A stretch of DNA of 43,606 nucleotides, from positions 1 to 43,606 of the forward strand of contig JAKSLV010000011.1 of assembly GCA_024401025.1 (NCBI GenBank), read 5' to 3'. Numbering within the stretch: the stretch's first letter is position 1; each line of letters begins with the position of its first letter. Below are positions 8,056-17,027 of the stretch, one piece after another. The DNA comes from Bacteroidales bacterium (lineage in GTDB: Bacteria; Bacteroidota; Bacteroidia; Bacteroidales; UBA3824). A program made the position numbers and the translations under genes. The notes beneath the pieces were generated by a model that saw only the letters and a list, made by a program, of their open reading frames with translations, searched no databases and had not been told where the DNA came from.

Positions 8056-9243
8056 ATGACTACATACATATTAATATCAGTAATAGCAATACTCACGATA
8101 TGGGTGGTCTACCTTCTGATAGCCCGCAACCGCATTGTGAGGCGCGCAACCGACCGCGTGCGCAGCCGCTGCGAGAAAGAGATATCCGACCAGGCCTACG
8201 AGATAAAGCGCCTCAACTATCTGTATCAGGAGCTGAGGGACGCGTCGTCGTCGTCGATGTTGAAGGGCGGCAGCCAGCAGGCGGGGGGCGAGCATCAGGC
8301 CCAAGCATCAGGCCCACTGAAAAGCGCCGAGGAGATAATGCTGGAGCAGAAGCGCCTGGCCGCCGAGAAGGAAGACATGGCCGTGCGCAACCGCAAGCTC
8401 TGGGATATGTCGATACAGATTCAGAAAGACCGACAGCGCATACAGCTGCTGAAAAACGAGCTGGAGCTCAAGCACAAGAACGTTACAGATTCCATAATAT
8501 ACGCCAAGCGAATACAGGACGCCGTATTGCCGAGGGTGGATATTCTCACCGGGGCCTTCGACGACCATTTCCTCTTCTGGCTGCCCAAAGAGACGGTGTC
8601 AGGCGATTTCTACTGGATGAAACGCGACGGCAACATGGTGGCCTTCTGCGTGGCCGACTGTACGGGACACGGCGTGCCGGGTGCTTTCATGAGCATGATG
8701 GGTGTAACCTTCCTGAACGAGATATGCGCCCACATTACCCGCGACACCATGCCTTCCGACATTCTGGAGCAGCTGAGGCAGCTTGTGATAGACACCCTGA
8801 AGCAGGACAACTCTAACCCACTGGAGCCCAAGGACGGCATGGACCTGGCTTTCTGCATACTGGACCTCGACACCCGGATGCTGAGGTTTTCGGGCGCCAA
8901 CAATCCGCTGTACCTTGTGCGAAACTGCGAGCTTACCGAATACAAGGCTCAGAGGTGCCCCATTGGCCTGTATCCCAAGCTGAAGCCTTTTGAGACCACC
9001 GACATACAGACCCAGCCCGGCGACTATCTCTACATGTTCTCGGATGGATTTGCCGACCAGTTTAACGGAAAAACCGGAAAGAAAGTTACCTACGGACGTT
9101 TCCGCAACCTGCTCTGCGATATCAACAAGGAGACATCGGAATCTGCCGCACAGCAAGACAGGCTTAACAAATTCCTGTTGGAATGGAGGGCCGATTTTAT
9201 ACAGATGGACGATGTGCTGGTGGGCGGTTTCAGGATAAAATAG
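8056..9243 (+). CDS. Membrane-anchored SpoIIE-type PP2C phosphatase
   Basis: 395 residues. An N-terminal transmembrane helix (about residues 3-23) is followed by a coiled-coil region (about 30-150) and a SpoIIE/PP2C catalytic domain. The segment TDSIIYAKRIQDAVLP marks the domain start in Bacteroidetes members. Metal-site motifs visible are SGDFYW (about 181), VADCTGHGVPGAF (about 199) and MFSDGFADQ (about 327), ending in DDVLVGGF. The enzyme should remove phosphate from Ser/Thr of a partner protein, as in partner-switching pathways. It lies 18 bp after the STAND gene in the same direction. No cognate kinase or anti-sigma antagonist is seen in the window, so its substrate is unknown. Confidence 0.85.
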   Translation: MTTYILISVIAILTIWVVYLLIARNRIVRRATDRVRSRCEKEISDQAYEIKRLNYLYQELRDASSSSMLKGGSQQAGGEHQAQASGPLKSAEEIMLEQKRLAAEKEDMAVRNRKLWDMSIQIQKDRQRIQLLKNELELKHKNVTDSIIYAKRIQDAVLPRVDILTGAFDDHFLFWLPKETVSGDFYWMKRDGNMVAFCVADCTGHGVPGAFMSMMGVTFLNEICAHITRDTMPSDILEQLRQLVIDTLKQDNSNPLEPKDGMDLAFCILDLDTRMLRFSGANNPLYLVRNCELTEYKAQRCPIGLYPKLKPFETTDIQTQPGDYLYMFSDGFADQFNGKTGKKVTYGRFRNLLCDINKETSESAAQQDRLNKFLLEWRADFIQMDDVLVGGFRIK

Positions 9244-9318
9244 CACCAAAAAGCAAAAAAATTGCTGCGGTATCAAAAAAAATATCTAAATCATAAAAAA
9301 AATACAAAAAAAATAACT

Positions 9319-9326
9319 TATCTTTG
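9319..9326 (+). promoter_or_regulatory. -7 element (TATCTTTG) before efp
   Basis: An exact TAnnTTTG match 42 bp upstream of the efp ATG, inside an A-rich stretch. No clear TTTG -33 box is seen. Confidence 0.5.
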
Positions 9327-9368
9327 TCCCTTGAATAATTATAAACATTATAAAAAACATTAAGATTA

Positions 9369-9947
9369 ATGGCAACAACAGCAGATTTGAAAAACGGCCT
9401 CTGTATCAATTTCAACAATGACATTTATACAGTAGTAAGCTTTCAGCATGTAAAGCCTGGCAAGGGTCCAGCTTTCGTACGCACACGTCTCAAGAGCCTC
9501 ACAAACGGCCGCGTGCTCGAGAACACTTTCTCGGCAGGTCATGAGATCGATATCACAAAGATTATCCGCCGTCCATTCTCTTTCCTCTATGAGGAGGGTG
9601 ACGACTATGTATTCATGCAGCAGGAGACATTCGAGCAGATCAACGTTCCAAAGCAGAATATCGAGAACTGGGACCTCTTCCAGGATGGTCAGTATGTAGA
9701 GATCGTTATCCAGGAGGAGACCGGCAACATCCTTACAGTGGAGCTTCCTCCATTCGTAGTATCAGAGGTAATCTACTCTGAGCCAGGCGTTAAGGGTAAC
9801 ACAGCTACCAACACACTTAAGCCAGCCACCATCGCTTCTGCCACAAAGAGCGAGGGTGCCGAGGTTCGTGTTCCTCTCTTCATCAACCAGGGCGACAAGA
9901 TCAAGGTTGATACCCGCGACAGATCATACGTGGAAAGAGCCAACTAA
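9369..9947 (+). CDS. efp: Translation elongation factor P
   Basis: 192 residues, close to the family's usual 185-190. EF-P relieves ribosome stalling at proline-rich stretches. The N-terminal KOW-like domain carries the tip-loop sequence KPGKGPAFVRT, whose lysine is the residue usually modified in lysine-type EF-Ps, and the C-terminal domains end with the conserved GDKIKVDTRDRSYVERAN pattern. A TATCTTTG promoter element precedes it and a strong hairpin terminator follows, so it is probably transcribed alone. Codon use is more highly biased than in its neighbours, as expected for a well expressed translation factor. Confidence 0.97.
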   Translation: MATTADLKNGLCINFNNDIYTVVSFQHVKPGKGPAFVRTRLKSLTNGRVLENTFSAGHEIDITKIIRRPFSFLYEEGDDYVFMQQETFEQINVPKQNIENWDLFQDGQYVEIVIQEETGNILTVELPPFVVSEVIYSEPGVKGNTATNTLKPATIASATKSEGAEVRVPLFINQGDKIKVDTRDRSYVERAN

Positions 9948-9999
9948 TTTGCCTTGGCTGAGGGCGGATGTTGTAATCCAATCTCGCGCAAAAAAATTG

Positions 10000-10045
10000 T
10001 CAGATATTATTGCCGGATTTCCTCCGGCAACAGTATCTGATTTTT
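10000..10045 (+). terminator. Strong hairpin terminator after efp
   Basis: Arms beginning TCAGATA and TGCCGGA on the left pair with TCCGGCA and TATCTGA on the right around a short loop, followed by TTTTT. It lies about 50 bp after the efp stop. Confidence 0.9.
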
Positions 10046-10080
10046 ATATTTTATCTTTAATTTATTAATATCCTGATACT

Positions 10081-11334
10081 ATGGTGGATGGGTCACAGAC
10101 AAATATCTCAAGATTGAAGTTCTCCAACTTTAAGTTGAAGACTCTGCTCGATATTACCGAAGCTATTATCAGCAATTCCACTGTGGATAAGCTTCTTGCT
10201 CAGTATCAGGACCTGTTGGAGAATCAGCTGAACATCCACAAGATTCTCATCTATATTTTCCAGGCAGATAAGTGGGAGATCATCATCAAAACCGGCGTTA
10301 ATCCCCAAGATTATCAGAACATTGTGCCTGAGCGCGATTTCCGCGACATCTCTGATATCACCATCACTTATTCATCTGACCTGTTCCGCAGTTTCGATTA
10401 CGTGATTCCTGTCCTGAAAGACGGTCATCCTTTCGCATACGTGCTCATTGGCGATCTCGACGACGTTACCGAGGGCATGGCGCCTTCCATCAAGCACCTC
10501 AACTTTGTGCAGACTCTATCCAACATCATCATAGTTTCGGTAGAGAATCACCGCCTTATGGAGGAGAACATGCGTCAGGAGCGTTTCAAGAAGGAGCTGG
10601 AGATGGCCTCACGCATGCAGAACATGCTTATCCCAAAGGCCGACCTCTTCTGCGGCGATCCCAATATCACGGTGGCTCCGTTCTATCTGCCTCATTATGA
10701 GGTGGGTGGCGATTATTACGATTTCGATTACCTTAGCAGTCACGAGATGTTTTTCTGCATTGCCGATGTGTCGGGCAAGGGAATGTCGGCGGCCATACTT
10801 ATGAGCAACTTCCAGGCCAGCCTAAAGGCGCTTTTTGTTCCGGAGATGGATCTGCCAACCCTGGTATCGCGCCTCAACAGCATTGTGGTTCGCAACAGCG
10901 ATGGCGACAGGTTTATCACCTTATTTATAGGCAGATACGATTTCGATTCACACATACTCAGGTATATAAATGCCGGCCACAATGCGCCGTATCTCTACAA
11001 CTACAATACGGGCGAGCTTCAGACCCTTAAGAAAGGATGTACGGGCATTGGCATGCTCGACGAGTTTATTGTGCCGCCTCAGGAGGGCATTGTGGAGCTC
11101 CACGACAACAGCAAGCTTATATGTTTTACCGATGGAGTGGTGGAGATGGAGCGCGACGGCATTCCAGATTTCGGCGAAAATGTGGTTCAGCAGTGCGCGG
11201 CATCGCAGAGCGATGTGGAAAACACCATCAAGACATTGCTGCAAACCCTTGATATCCAGCGTTCAAACCATTCTGTAAGAGACGATGTAACCCTTCTTGG
11301 AATAGATTTCCACATCAACAATCAGCATCAGTAA
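10081..11334 (+). CDS. GAF-domain SpoIIE/RsbU-like phosphatase
   Basis: 417 residues without signal peptide or membrane helix, so cytoplasmic. Residues about 15-165 look like a GAF-type sensory domain, followed by a linker helix (RQERFKKELEMASRMQNMLIP) and a SpoIIE PP2C domain with VGGDYYDFD (about 207), IADVSGKGMSAA (about 227), YINAGHNAPYLY and CFTDGVVEMER (about 347). This is the RsbU-like layout: a sensed signal controls dephosphorylation of an anti-sigma antagonist or other Ser/Thr phosphoprotein. It is the second SpoIIE phosphatase within 2 kb. Its stop overlaps the 3' end of the convergent comEC gene by 7 bp. Confidence 0.88.
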   Translation: MVDGSQTNISRLKFSNFKLKTLLDITEAIISNSTVDKLLAQYQDLLENQLNIHKILIYIFQADKWEIIIKTGVNPQDYQNIVPERDFRDISDITITYSSDLFRSFDYVIPVLKDGHPFAYVLIGDLDDVTEGMAPSIKHLNFVQTLSNIIIVSVENHRLMEENMRQERFKKELEMASRMQNMLIPKADLFCGDPNITVAPFYLPHYEVGGDYYDFDYLSSHEMFFCIADVSGKGMSAAILMSNFQASLKALFVPEMDLPTLVSRLNSIVVRNSDGDRFITLFIGRYDFDSHILRYINAGHNAPYLYNYNTGELQTLKKGCTGIGMLDEFIVPPQEGIVELHDNSKLICFTDGVVEMERDGIPDFGENVVQQCAASQSDVENTIKTLLQTLDIQRSNHSVRDDVTLLGIDFHINNQHQ

Positions 11335-13469
11335 CATTCCATAGCATCAATGCCATCGCCGAAGGCAAAAGCGCCGTCGCGGCCCACGTAGTGTGTCCTG
11401 ATGTTTAGGTCATGGAGTTCTTTCTCGCGTTTATCCACAAACCATGCCGAGTTCGACGAATCGAAAATCACCTCGCCGGCGTCAAATACGTTTTGCACTT
11501 CGTATGGTGTAATGTACGTGTTGTTGGATACTATCAGGCAGTCGGCGTGGAAATGTCCGTCATACATCACATTTATCTGGGCGTTGCTGCCTATCATCAT
11601 GAAGCTTTTCCCGTTTATCATGAAATATCTGTCCTTCAGGCTGGGCAATTTGTTGATATTAATAGTGCTGATGCTTTCTGCCCCGAACAATGCCGCCACG
11701 TTTCCGGCCAGGCTTGCAGCTGCGTTGTCTATCGTGTCGCAGTAGGAATATATGCGCATCTCGTCCCTGATGCCGTCGTAAATGCTGCACAGCGCGGTTT
11801 TATTTCTGTTATAGACAATTAATTGGCTGTTAATCTTTCTGCCGTGGCTACTTAAAATGTTGCTTGAAATAAAAACGCATATCATCACCAGCGATATTTT
11901 CAGGTATGACGATTTCCTGTAGTGTAGCCAGAGTATCAGAAACACTATGGACGCATAAAGCACTATGGCCGCAAAATTGGTGATGTGTATATCCCTGATG
12001 CTCGACATTGGCAGGCTCTCTATTCCCGAAACTGTAGATGTAAGCATCTTGAGGAAAAAATGCAGCACATCGGTGGCGTATCCGGTTATTGTGGCGCTTA
12101 TCCCGCTGAATATCAGCAACAAAATGGCCATGATCATTATTATGTAGCTAAGTGGTATTACGGCAATGTTGGTGATGAGGAAATATACCGGCCATAGCTT
12201 GAAAGTTCTTACGCTGAGCACTCCCGTGCCTATCTGCGCTGCCAGCGATACCATCAGAATGCCCAGGATTCCCATTTTCAGCCAGTTGCCGGCTTTTGCG
12301 GCCATGCCTTGCTTACGTTTGGAATTTTCCTGAGGCTTGGCCTTTTCCAGTATCGGCATGCACGTAATTATCGACAGCACAGCCAGATAGCTGAGTCCGA
12401 ATCCCACGTTGAACACCAGCATCGGGTTTATCAGAAGCAGTATGAAAGCCGACGCCGCCACTGTGTTGTACGTTGACGACGGTCTTTTTATCATCTGCCC
12501 GAACGTCACTAGGCTGAACATGAGGGCCGATCTGCACACGCTGCTGCTGAATCCGGTGATGGCGGCAAATATCCACAGAATAGCTATCGTTATTACGCCC
12601 TTGAAAATCCGCGATTTCAGGCTGTTATTCATAAACGACAATAATACGCCTGTAATTAACATTATTATGCCTGTATGGAGCCCTGATACCGCCAAAATGT
12701 GCATTGCGCCGCTGGTCTGGAAAGACGAGATTGTCTCTTGGTCCAGGTCGTTCTTGTAGCCAAGTGTCAGGGCCTCCAGTACGGCCAGCTCCTTGCCTTG
12801 GATTCCCGAATTGCGGTAGATGTTTATCAGCGACTGCCTTATTCTTGCGCCAAACTGCCTGATGCCGTTTCTGTAGCCGGGTTTTATTTCCTGATACTCA
12901 GCGCATTTTATGTAAGTCTGACAGTAAATTCCCTGCATCTGGCAGTATTTGGCGTAATCGAATTCCAGCGGATTTCCCGAATTGCTGATGTACCTTATGT
13001 TTGATGTAAAACCTATTAGGTCGCCGTATTCAGGAATCTTTACGGCAGAATCTTTCTCGAAATATGCAATCACCTTGTGGCCGTTCATCATCTCCACGGT
13101 AGCCTTGTAGGATTTAGGTTTTTCCTCGGGAGCTGATGCCACCACTCCGTATTTGATGTCGCTGTTAAGATCCTCCAGGCTTGGACAATCCACATGGTGG
13201 TAGGCGTTCATGAAAATTCCTACCGAAATCCACAGTCCGGCAAAGGTGAGTCCGTTCAGGAAATTTATGCTGTGGTCTCTGCGTATCCGCTGGCTTTTGG
13301 TGATGTATGCCAGCATTGCCAGAAACACTGCCACCATGGCCAGTCCGGTATATATACCCGCCCCAGCAAAATATCCTGCAATTATGCCGGCTATGTAGAA
13401 AAGAAGTATTTTTATAAGCAGGAAATTGTTGATGTCGTCAATGAGTCTTTTGGGCTTGCTGTTTTCCAC
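11328..13469 (-). CDS. comEC: ComEC/Rec2-type DNA channel protein
   Basis: 713 residues starting with GTG (13469). A short hydrophobic N-terminus is followed by the DUF4131-type soluble domain (about residues 60-200), then the competence domain with many membrane helices and the signature GAMHILAVSGLHTGIIMLI (about 245-265). The C-terminal domain is soluble but lacks the HxHxDH metal site of metallo-beta-lactamase-type ComEC tails. ComEC carries single-stranded DNA across the inner membrane. It is the last gene of a leftward series (sensor, small exported protein, comEC) and converges on the RsbU-like gene. Confidence 0.9.
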   Translation of the reverse strand: MENSKPKRLIDDINNFLLIKILLFYIAGIIAGYFAGAGIYTGLAMVAVFLAMLAYITKSQRIRRDHSINFLNGLTFAGLWISVGIFMNAYHHVDCPSLEDLNSDIKYGVVASAPEEKPKSYKATVEMMNGHKVIAYFEKDSAVKIPEYGDLIGFTSNIRYISNSGNPLEFDYAKYCQMQGIYCQTYIKCAEYQEIKPGYRNGIRQFGARIRQSLINIYRNSGIQGKELAVLEALTLGYKNDLDQETISSFQTSGAMHILAVSGLHTGIIMLITGVLLSFMNNSLKSRIFKGVITIAILWIFAAITGFSSSVCRSALMFSLVTFGQMIKRPSSTYNTVAASAFILLLINPMLVFNVGFGLSYLAVLSIITCMPILEKAKPQENSKRKQGMAAKAGNWLKMGILGILMVSLAAQIGTGVLSVRTFKLWPVYFLITNIAVIPLSYIIMIMAILLLIFSGISATITGYATDVLHFFLKMLTSTVSGIESLPMSSIRDIHITNFAAIVLYASIVFLILWLHYRKSSYLKISLVMICVFISSNILSSHGRKINSQLIVYNRNKTALCSIYDGIRDEMRIYSYCDTIDNAAASLAGNVAALFGAESISTININKLPSLKDRYFMINGKSFMMIGSNAQINVMYDGHFHADCLIVSNNTYITPYEVQNVFDAGEVIFDSSNSAWFVDKREKELHDLNIRTHYVGRDGAFAFGDGIDAMECY

Positions 13470-13520
13470 TTCTCAAAATAAATGAATTTTTATGGAACTG
13501 ATATCGCCTTCAGGTTTGGA

Positions 13521-14174
13521 TTACTGATTTTCCAAATACTCTTCCTCGTCCTGATACGAACCATCCTCGGATATTGGATTGGCGCCGCCCGCACCTCTGT
13601 TGCAGTATTTCGAAACCCAACCGGGGTCACACATATCCTTCAGGAGCAGGAAACACATATCGCCGTAGCAGAGATCCTGCACCTTGTGGATTCCGTATTT
13701 GCCAAGCACTGCAAACTGCTCCTCGCTTGGGAGAACCTCGCTGTTCTCGTTGTTGGCCCAGCCGGGTTCCTTTTTGTCTGGTCGGCCCGGACGTCCGTAA
13801 GGATAGTCGCTGTATCTTAGTTTCCAGAGGCTGCATACAATGTTGGGATCCTTGATGCCATAGGTCTCAAAGAGGTTTTTGCCGTATGGATTGGCTTTTG
13901 ATTTGGTCCTGCCCATTACCTTGTATACAAAATCATCCATGGTAAGCTGAGTGAATTTCAGCTTCCTGTCGAAAGTCACATGTATCTCGTAGAATCTTAC
14001 GAGGTCGTTGTTGGAGCCTGACAGAAGCCTGAAACCGAAATAGTCAGTATCATCCTCTTCGGGTTCGGAAATCTTCTCGCCGAACTCGTTAACCTCGGTA
14101 AACCCATCCTCGTATTGGGCGTAACTAATTACCGAAAGCAGCATCATTAATATTAGAATAGCTGTTTTCTTCAT
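13521..14174 (-). CDS. Small exported protein, function unknown
   Basis: 217 residues from the ATG at 14174; the upstream part of the frame overlaps the sensor gene in another frame and is a shadow. A Sec signal peptide is clear (MKKTAILILMMLLSVISYAQ, cleavage probably after AYAQ or nearby). The mature protein is hydrophilic and begins with an acidic stretch, with several cysteines near the C-terminus (LCYGDMCFLL, MCDPGWVSKYC) that could form disulfides. It ends in an acidic tail. I do not recognise the family. It follows the sensor gene by 32 bp and probably shares its transcript. Confidence 0.7.
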   Translation of the reverse strand: MKKTAILILMMLLSVISYAQYEDGFTEVNEFGEKISEPEEDDTDYFGFRLLSGSNNDLVRFYEIHVTFDRKLKFTQLTMDDFVYKVMGRTKSKANPYGKNLFETYGIKDPNIVCSLWKLRYSDYPYGRPGRPDKKEPGWANNENSEVLPSEEQFAVLGKYGIHKVQDLCYGDMCFLLLKDMCDPGWVSKYCNRGAGGANPISEDGSYQDEEEYLENQ

Positions 14175-14206
14175 ATCGATACAGTGTAGTGATTGATAAG
14201 CACCTA

Positions 14207-16957
14207 CTACGACAGTCCGTGACTCTTGAACATATCTACGAAGTCCTTGTCGAGCAGGCTCTTGTAAGTAATCATCCACGATTTCACAAACGATATTATC
14301 TTGATGAGCGAGATGGTTTCGCCATCGGCGTACGAAGCCCTGTTGGCCTGAAGCGTGCTTATGAAAATATCGTGGCTCTGCTTTACCTCGCCGTACTTGG
14401 CGTAGTTGAAGTCCTTCATATACTTGTCCTCGAAACCGAAGTGATAGCCTGAATAGTCTATCAGCACGTCGATGGCTTCCAGAACATTCTTCTGCATGGC
14501 CTTTTTCTTGAACTCGGCATATAGCTTGTTCATGCACTCCACCCACTTACGGGCCTGAGAATCAATGATGTTGAGGCCTACCTTGTAGTCGTCGAAATTA
14601 AGCAGAGTATACTCATGCTCAAATCCAGGAAGCTCTATCTTGTTCTTTGTAAGCAGACCTTCCAGAAGCTCGGTCTTGTTTTCCAGCTCGAATCTTGCCA
14701 CAAGCATCTCCTCCTCGAAACCCTTGCTCTTGGCTCTCTCCAGCATCAGGTTGGTGAGGTCGTTCAATACAAATGTGTATACCACCTTGTTGTTGAAGAT
14801 GTTGGCAGTAATCGAGAGCCAGAACTTTATGGCATCTCCCGACTTGTTCTTTACCTTTACCTCGCGACCCTTGGTGTTTACGATGTTTCCGTATTCGGCC
14901 TGAAGGGCCTTTGCCATCTCTGTCTCGTTCGATTCGAATCCCAGGATGTTGTAAATGCTTCGTCCAAGCACCTCGGCCGACTTGTAGCCAAGCAGGTTGA
15001 TGAACAGCTCGTTTACGTACTGTATGGTGCCGTCGTCTGTAGTGGTAACGATGGCGGCTGTGATAATATTGTACAGGTTCTGCTCGTAATTTTCCCTTTC
15101 CATCACAAGCTTGTTCGATGTGTTGTACTTGCTCTTCAGGTTCTCTATCTCATTGTCCTGAAGCGCAGCCTGTTGTTCAAGGGTTCTGTTTATGGCTTCC
15201 ATCTCCTTAAGCTCGCGGTAGAACTCCTCCTCGCGCTTCATGGAATCCTCCTGGGCGGTCTGCATCTCCTCGATGGTCTGACGCATCTCCTCCTCCTGAT
15301 CCTTCATCTGCTGGGCCTGCTCCTTCGACTGCTGCAAGAGGTCGGCGGTACGTGTGTTGATACGTGCGGTCTGCAATGTGGCGGCTATGGATTCGGCAAT
15401 CTTTTCCACAAGCTCTATCTCATACTGTTTCATCTCGTTGAACGAGGCAATCTCTATCACGCCGAGAATTTCGTTCTCTATCTTAAGAGGCACAATCAGC
15501 AGCGATTTAGGATTGGCCGAGCCAATGCCTGATTCTATCTCGATGTAGTCGTCGGGGATGTCGGTAAGGTAGATGGTGTATTTCTCCTGGGCGCAAGATC
15601 CCACAAGACCCTCGCCGAGGTGGATTTTTTTCTTGATGAATTTCTTTCTGTTGTATGCGTATGCCGAAAGCAGCTCCAGATATACATCGTTGGGGTCCTG
15701 ATCCTGATAGAAGAAAATACCGCCCTGGTTGGCGTTCACGTATTTCACCAGGTTCACCATGATGTCGTCGGCCAGCTCGGAAACATTCTCGGTGTGGTGG
15801 CGCAGAATCTCGGCAAACAGGGCCTGACCGTCGGCGGTCCAGTTACGCTGGATATCCTCGCTCTGGCGCTTGGTGGCCTCCTTGTTGGCGTTCTGGAGAC
15901 TCTTACGCATGTTCAGCAGCGAGTTGCCAAGTACGTCCTTGTCGGAAAGTGGCTGATACGTGGCCTTAAAATCGCCCTGTCCTATGGCGTGGGCAAACTC
16001 AGAAGTCTTCTGAAGACCTATTGTAAGCTGCTCTATCGATGCGGCAGTCATACCCACCTCGTCGTTGTATACCTCGTCCTTAAACTCGGGCAGCTCGCCC
16101 TCGCTAAGTCTCTTGGCGTATTTCATGAGTTTTTCCAGAGGCTTCACAATCAGGCTAGATATGTAAATCGAAAGCATCATCGATACAAAGATGCCAATCA
16201 GCATGAAGATAATCAGCGTGCGGATGTTGCTGCTGGATATCGAAGCCGAGTTGGCCATGCACTCGTTGATGATGATGTCGGATTTCTGCTCCTGCATCGT
16301 CAGTATCTTGTCGATGTCGGCGCTTATCTTCATTACTTTCTGATACTGCTTTTTCTGATTGGTCTTTACATCGTTGATGTATCCGGCGGTGTTGGCCTCC
16401 AGCACATCTTCGGTTATCGACGCGGCAATGCGCATGGAATCGGCAACGCCCTCGGCCTTGCCCTGATCCAGCAGTTTGCTTCTCAGATTCTGTTTAAGCA
16501 CCTGGGGATTTATAAGCACTCTCTGATTGTTGAGAATCTCGTTGTAGCTGATGGTGAACTCGTTGATGTCGCGCTCCACCACCTGGATGGTGTCGCGGAG
16601 ATTGTGGCGCAGCACGGGATCCACCTTCTTGTTGCTGGAGATGGTTTTCACGCGGCTTATCACATTCGAGAGTTTCTCGTTGTATTCCTCGTGTTCCTTG
16701 TGCAGGGTCTTCACCTCCTTCTCGTTTTTGGCGAGGCTTAGATTGCGCAGCACGTTCATGTCCTTGGCCAACAGATACTTTATCTGTGCGGCAGTAGAAT
16801 TCATGTCCTTCGAAAACTTTATCAGCTCGTTGGTCTGATTAACGCTTTCAAGGGAGTTGTATTGGAATATGCCCAGCAAGAAGAAGATCGCGGTTACCAT
16901 GAAGAAACCTACGATTATCTTGCTCCTTATGCTCAAGTTATATATTAATTGTCTCAT
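14207..16957 (-). CDS. HAMP-GAF-PAS sensor with degenerate hemerythrin-like C-terminus
   Basis: 916 residues. Transmembrane helix 1 (about 13-33), a helical periplasmic four-helix-bundle sensor region, transmembrane helix 2 (about 243-268), HAMP, a GAF domain (about 390-525), a Glu/Gln-rich coiled coil (about 530-640) and a PAS domain (about 645-755). The last 120 residues match the bacteriohemerythrin layout (VGLNIIDSQARKW, YHFGFEDKYM, SHDIF, LLDKDF). The family pattern IDxQH reads IDSQA here, and two further iron-ligand histidines appear replaced, so diiron binding is doubtful. There is no kinase, phosphatase or cyclase domain, so output probably passes through protein contact. It could work with the nearby SpoIIE phosphatases, but that is inference. 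Confidence 0.8.
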   Translation of the reverse strand: MRQLIYNLSIRSKIIVGFFMVTAIFFLLGIFQYNSLESVNQTNELIKFSKDMNSTAAQIKYLLAKDMNVLRNLSLAKNEKEVKTLHKEHEEYNEKLSNVISRVKTISSNKKVDPVLRHNLRDTIQVVERDINEFTISYNEILNNQRVLINPQVLKQNLRSKLLDQGKAEGVADSMRIAASITEDVLEANTAGYINDVKTNQKKQYQKVMKISADIDKILTMQEQKSDIIINECMANSASISSSNIRTLIIFMLIGIFVSMMLSIYISSLIVKPLEKLMKYAKRLSEGELPEFKDEVYNDEVGMTAASIEQLTIGLQKTSEFAHAIGQGDFKATYQPLSDKDVLGNSLLNMRKSLQNANKEATKRQSEDIQRNWTADGQALFAEILRHHTENVSELADDIMVNLVKYVNANQGGIFFYQDQDPNDVYLELLSAYAYNRKKFIKKKIHLGEGLVGSCAQEKYTIYLTDIPDDYIEIESGIGSANPKSLLIVPLKIENEILGVIEIASFNEMKQYEIELVEKIAESIAATLQTARINTRTADLLQQSKEQAQQMKDQEEEMRQTIEEMQTAQEDSMKREEEFYRELKEMEAINRTLEQQAALQDNEIENLKSKYNTSNKLVMERENYEQNLYNIITAAIVTTTDDGTIQYVNELFINLLGYKSAEVLGRSIYNILGFESNETEMAKALQAEYGNIVNTKGREVKVKNKSGDAIKFWLSITANIFNNKVVYTFVLNDLTNLMLERAKSKGFEEEMLVARFELENKTELLEGLLTKNKIELPGFEHEYTLLNFDDYKVGLNIIDSQARKWVECMNKLYAEFKKKAMQKNVLEAIDVLIDYSGYHFGFEDKYMKDFNYAKYGEVKQSHDIFISTLQANRASYADGETISLIKIISFVKSWMITYKSLLDKDFVDMFKSHGLS

Positions 16958-17027
16958 TTTCTATAAGATTTTTCTTATTTTCCAATCAAACAGCGTACCG
17001 CTTTTTATGTTTTTTTGTATCAGGCTG

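Noticed and set aside
11818-11832. One-mismatch TTAAC-N5-GTTAA site in comEC
   Set aside because: About one such near match per 20-40 kb is expected by chance, and it is isolated in host coding sequence.
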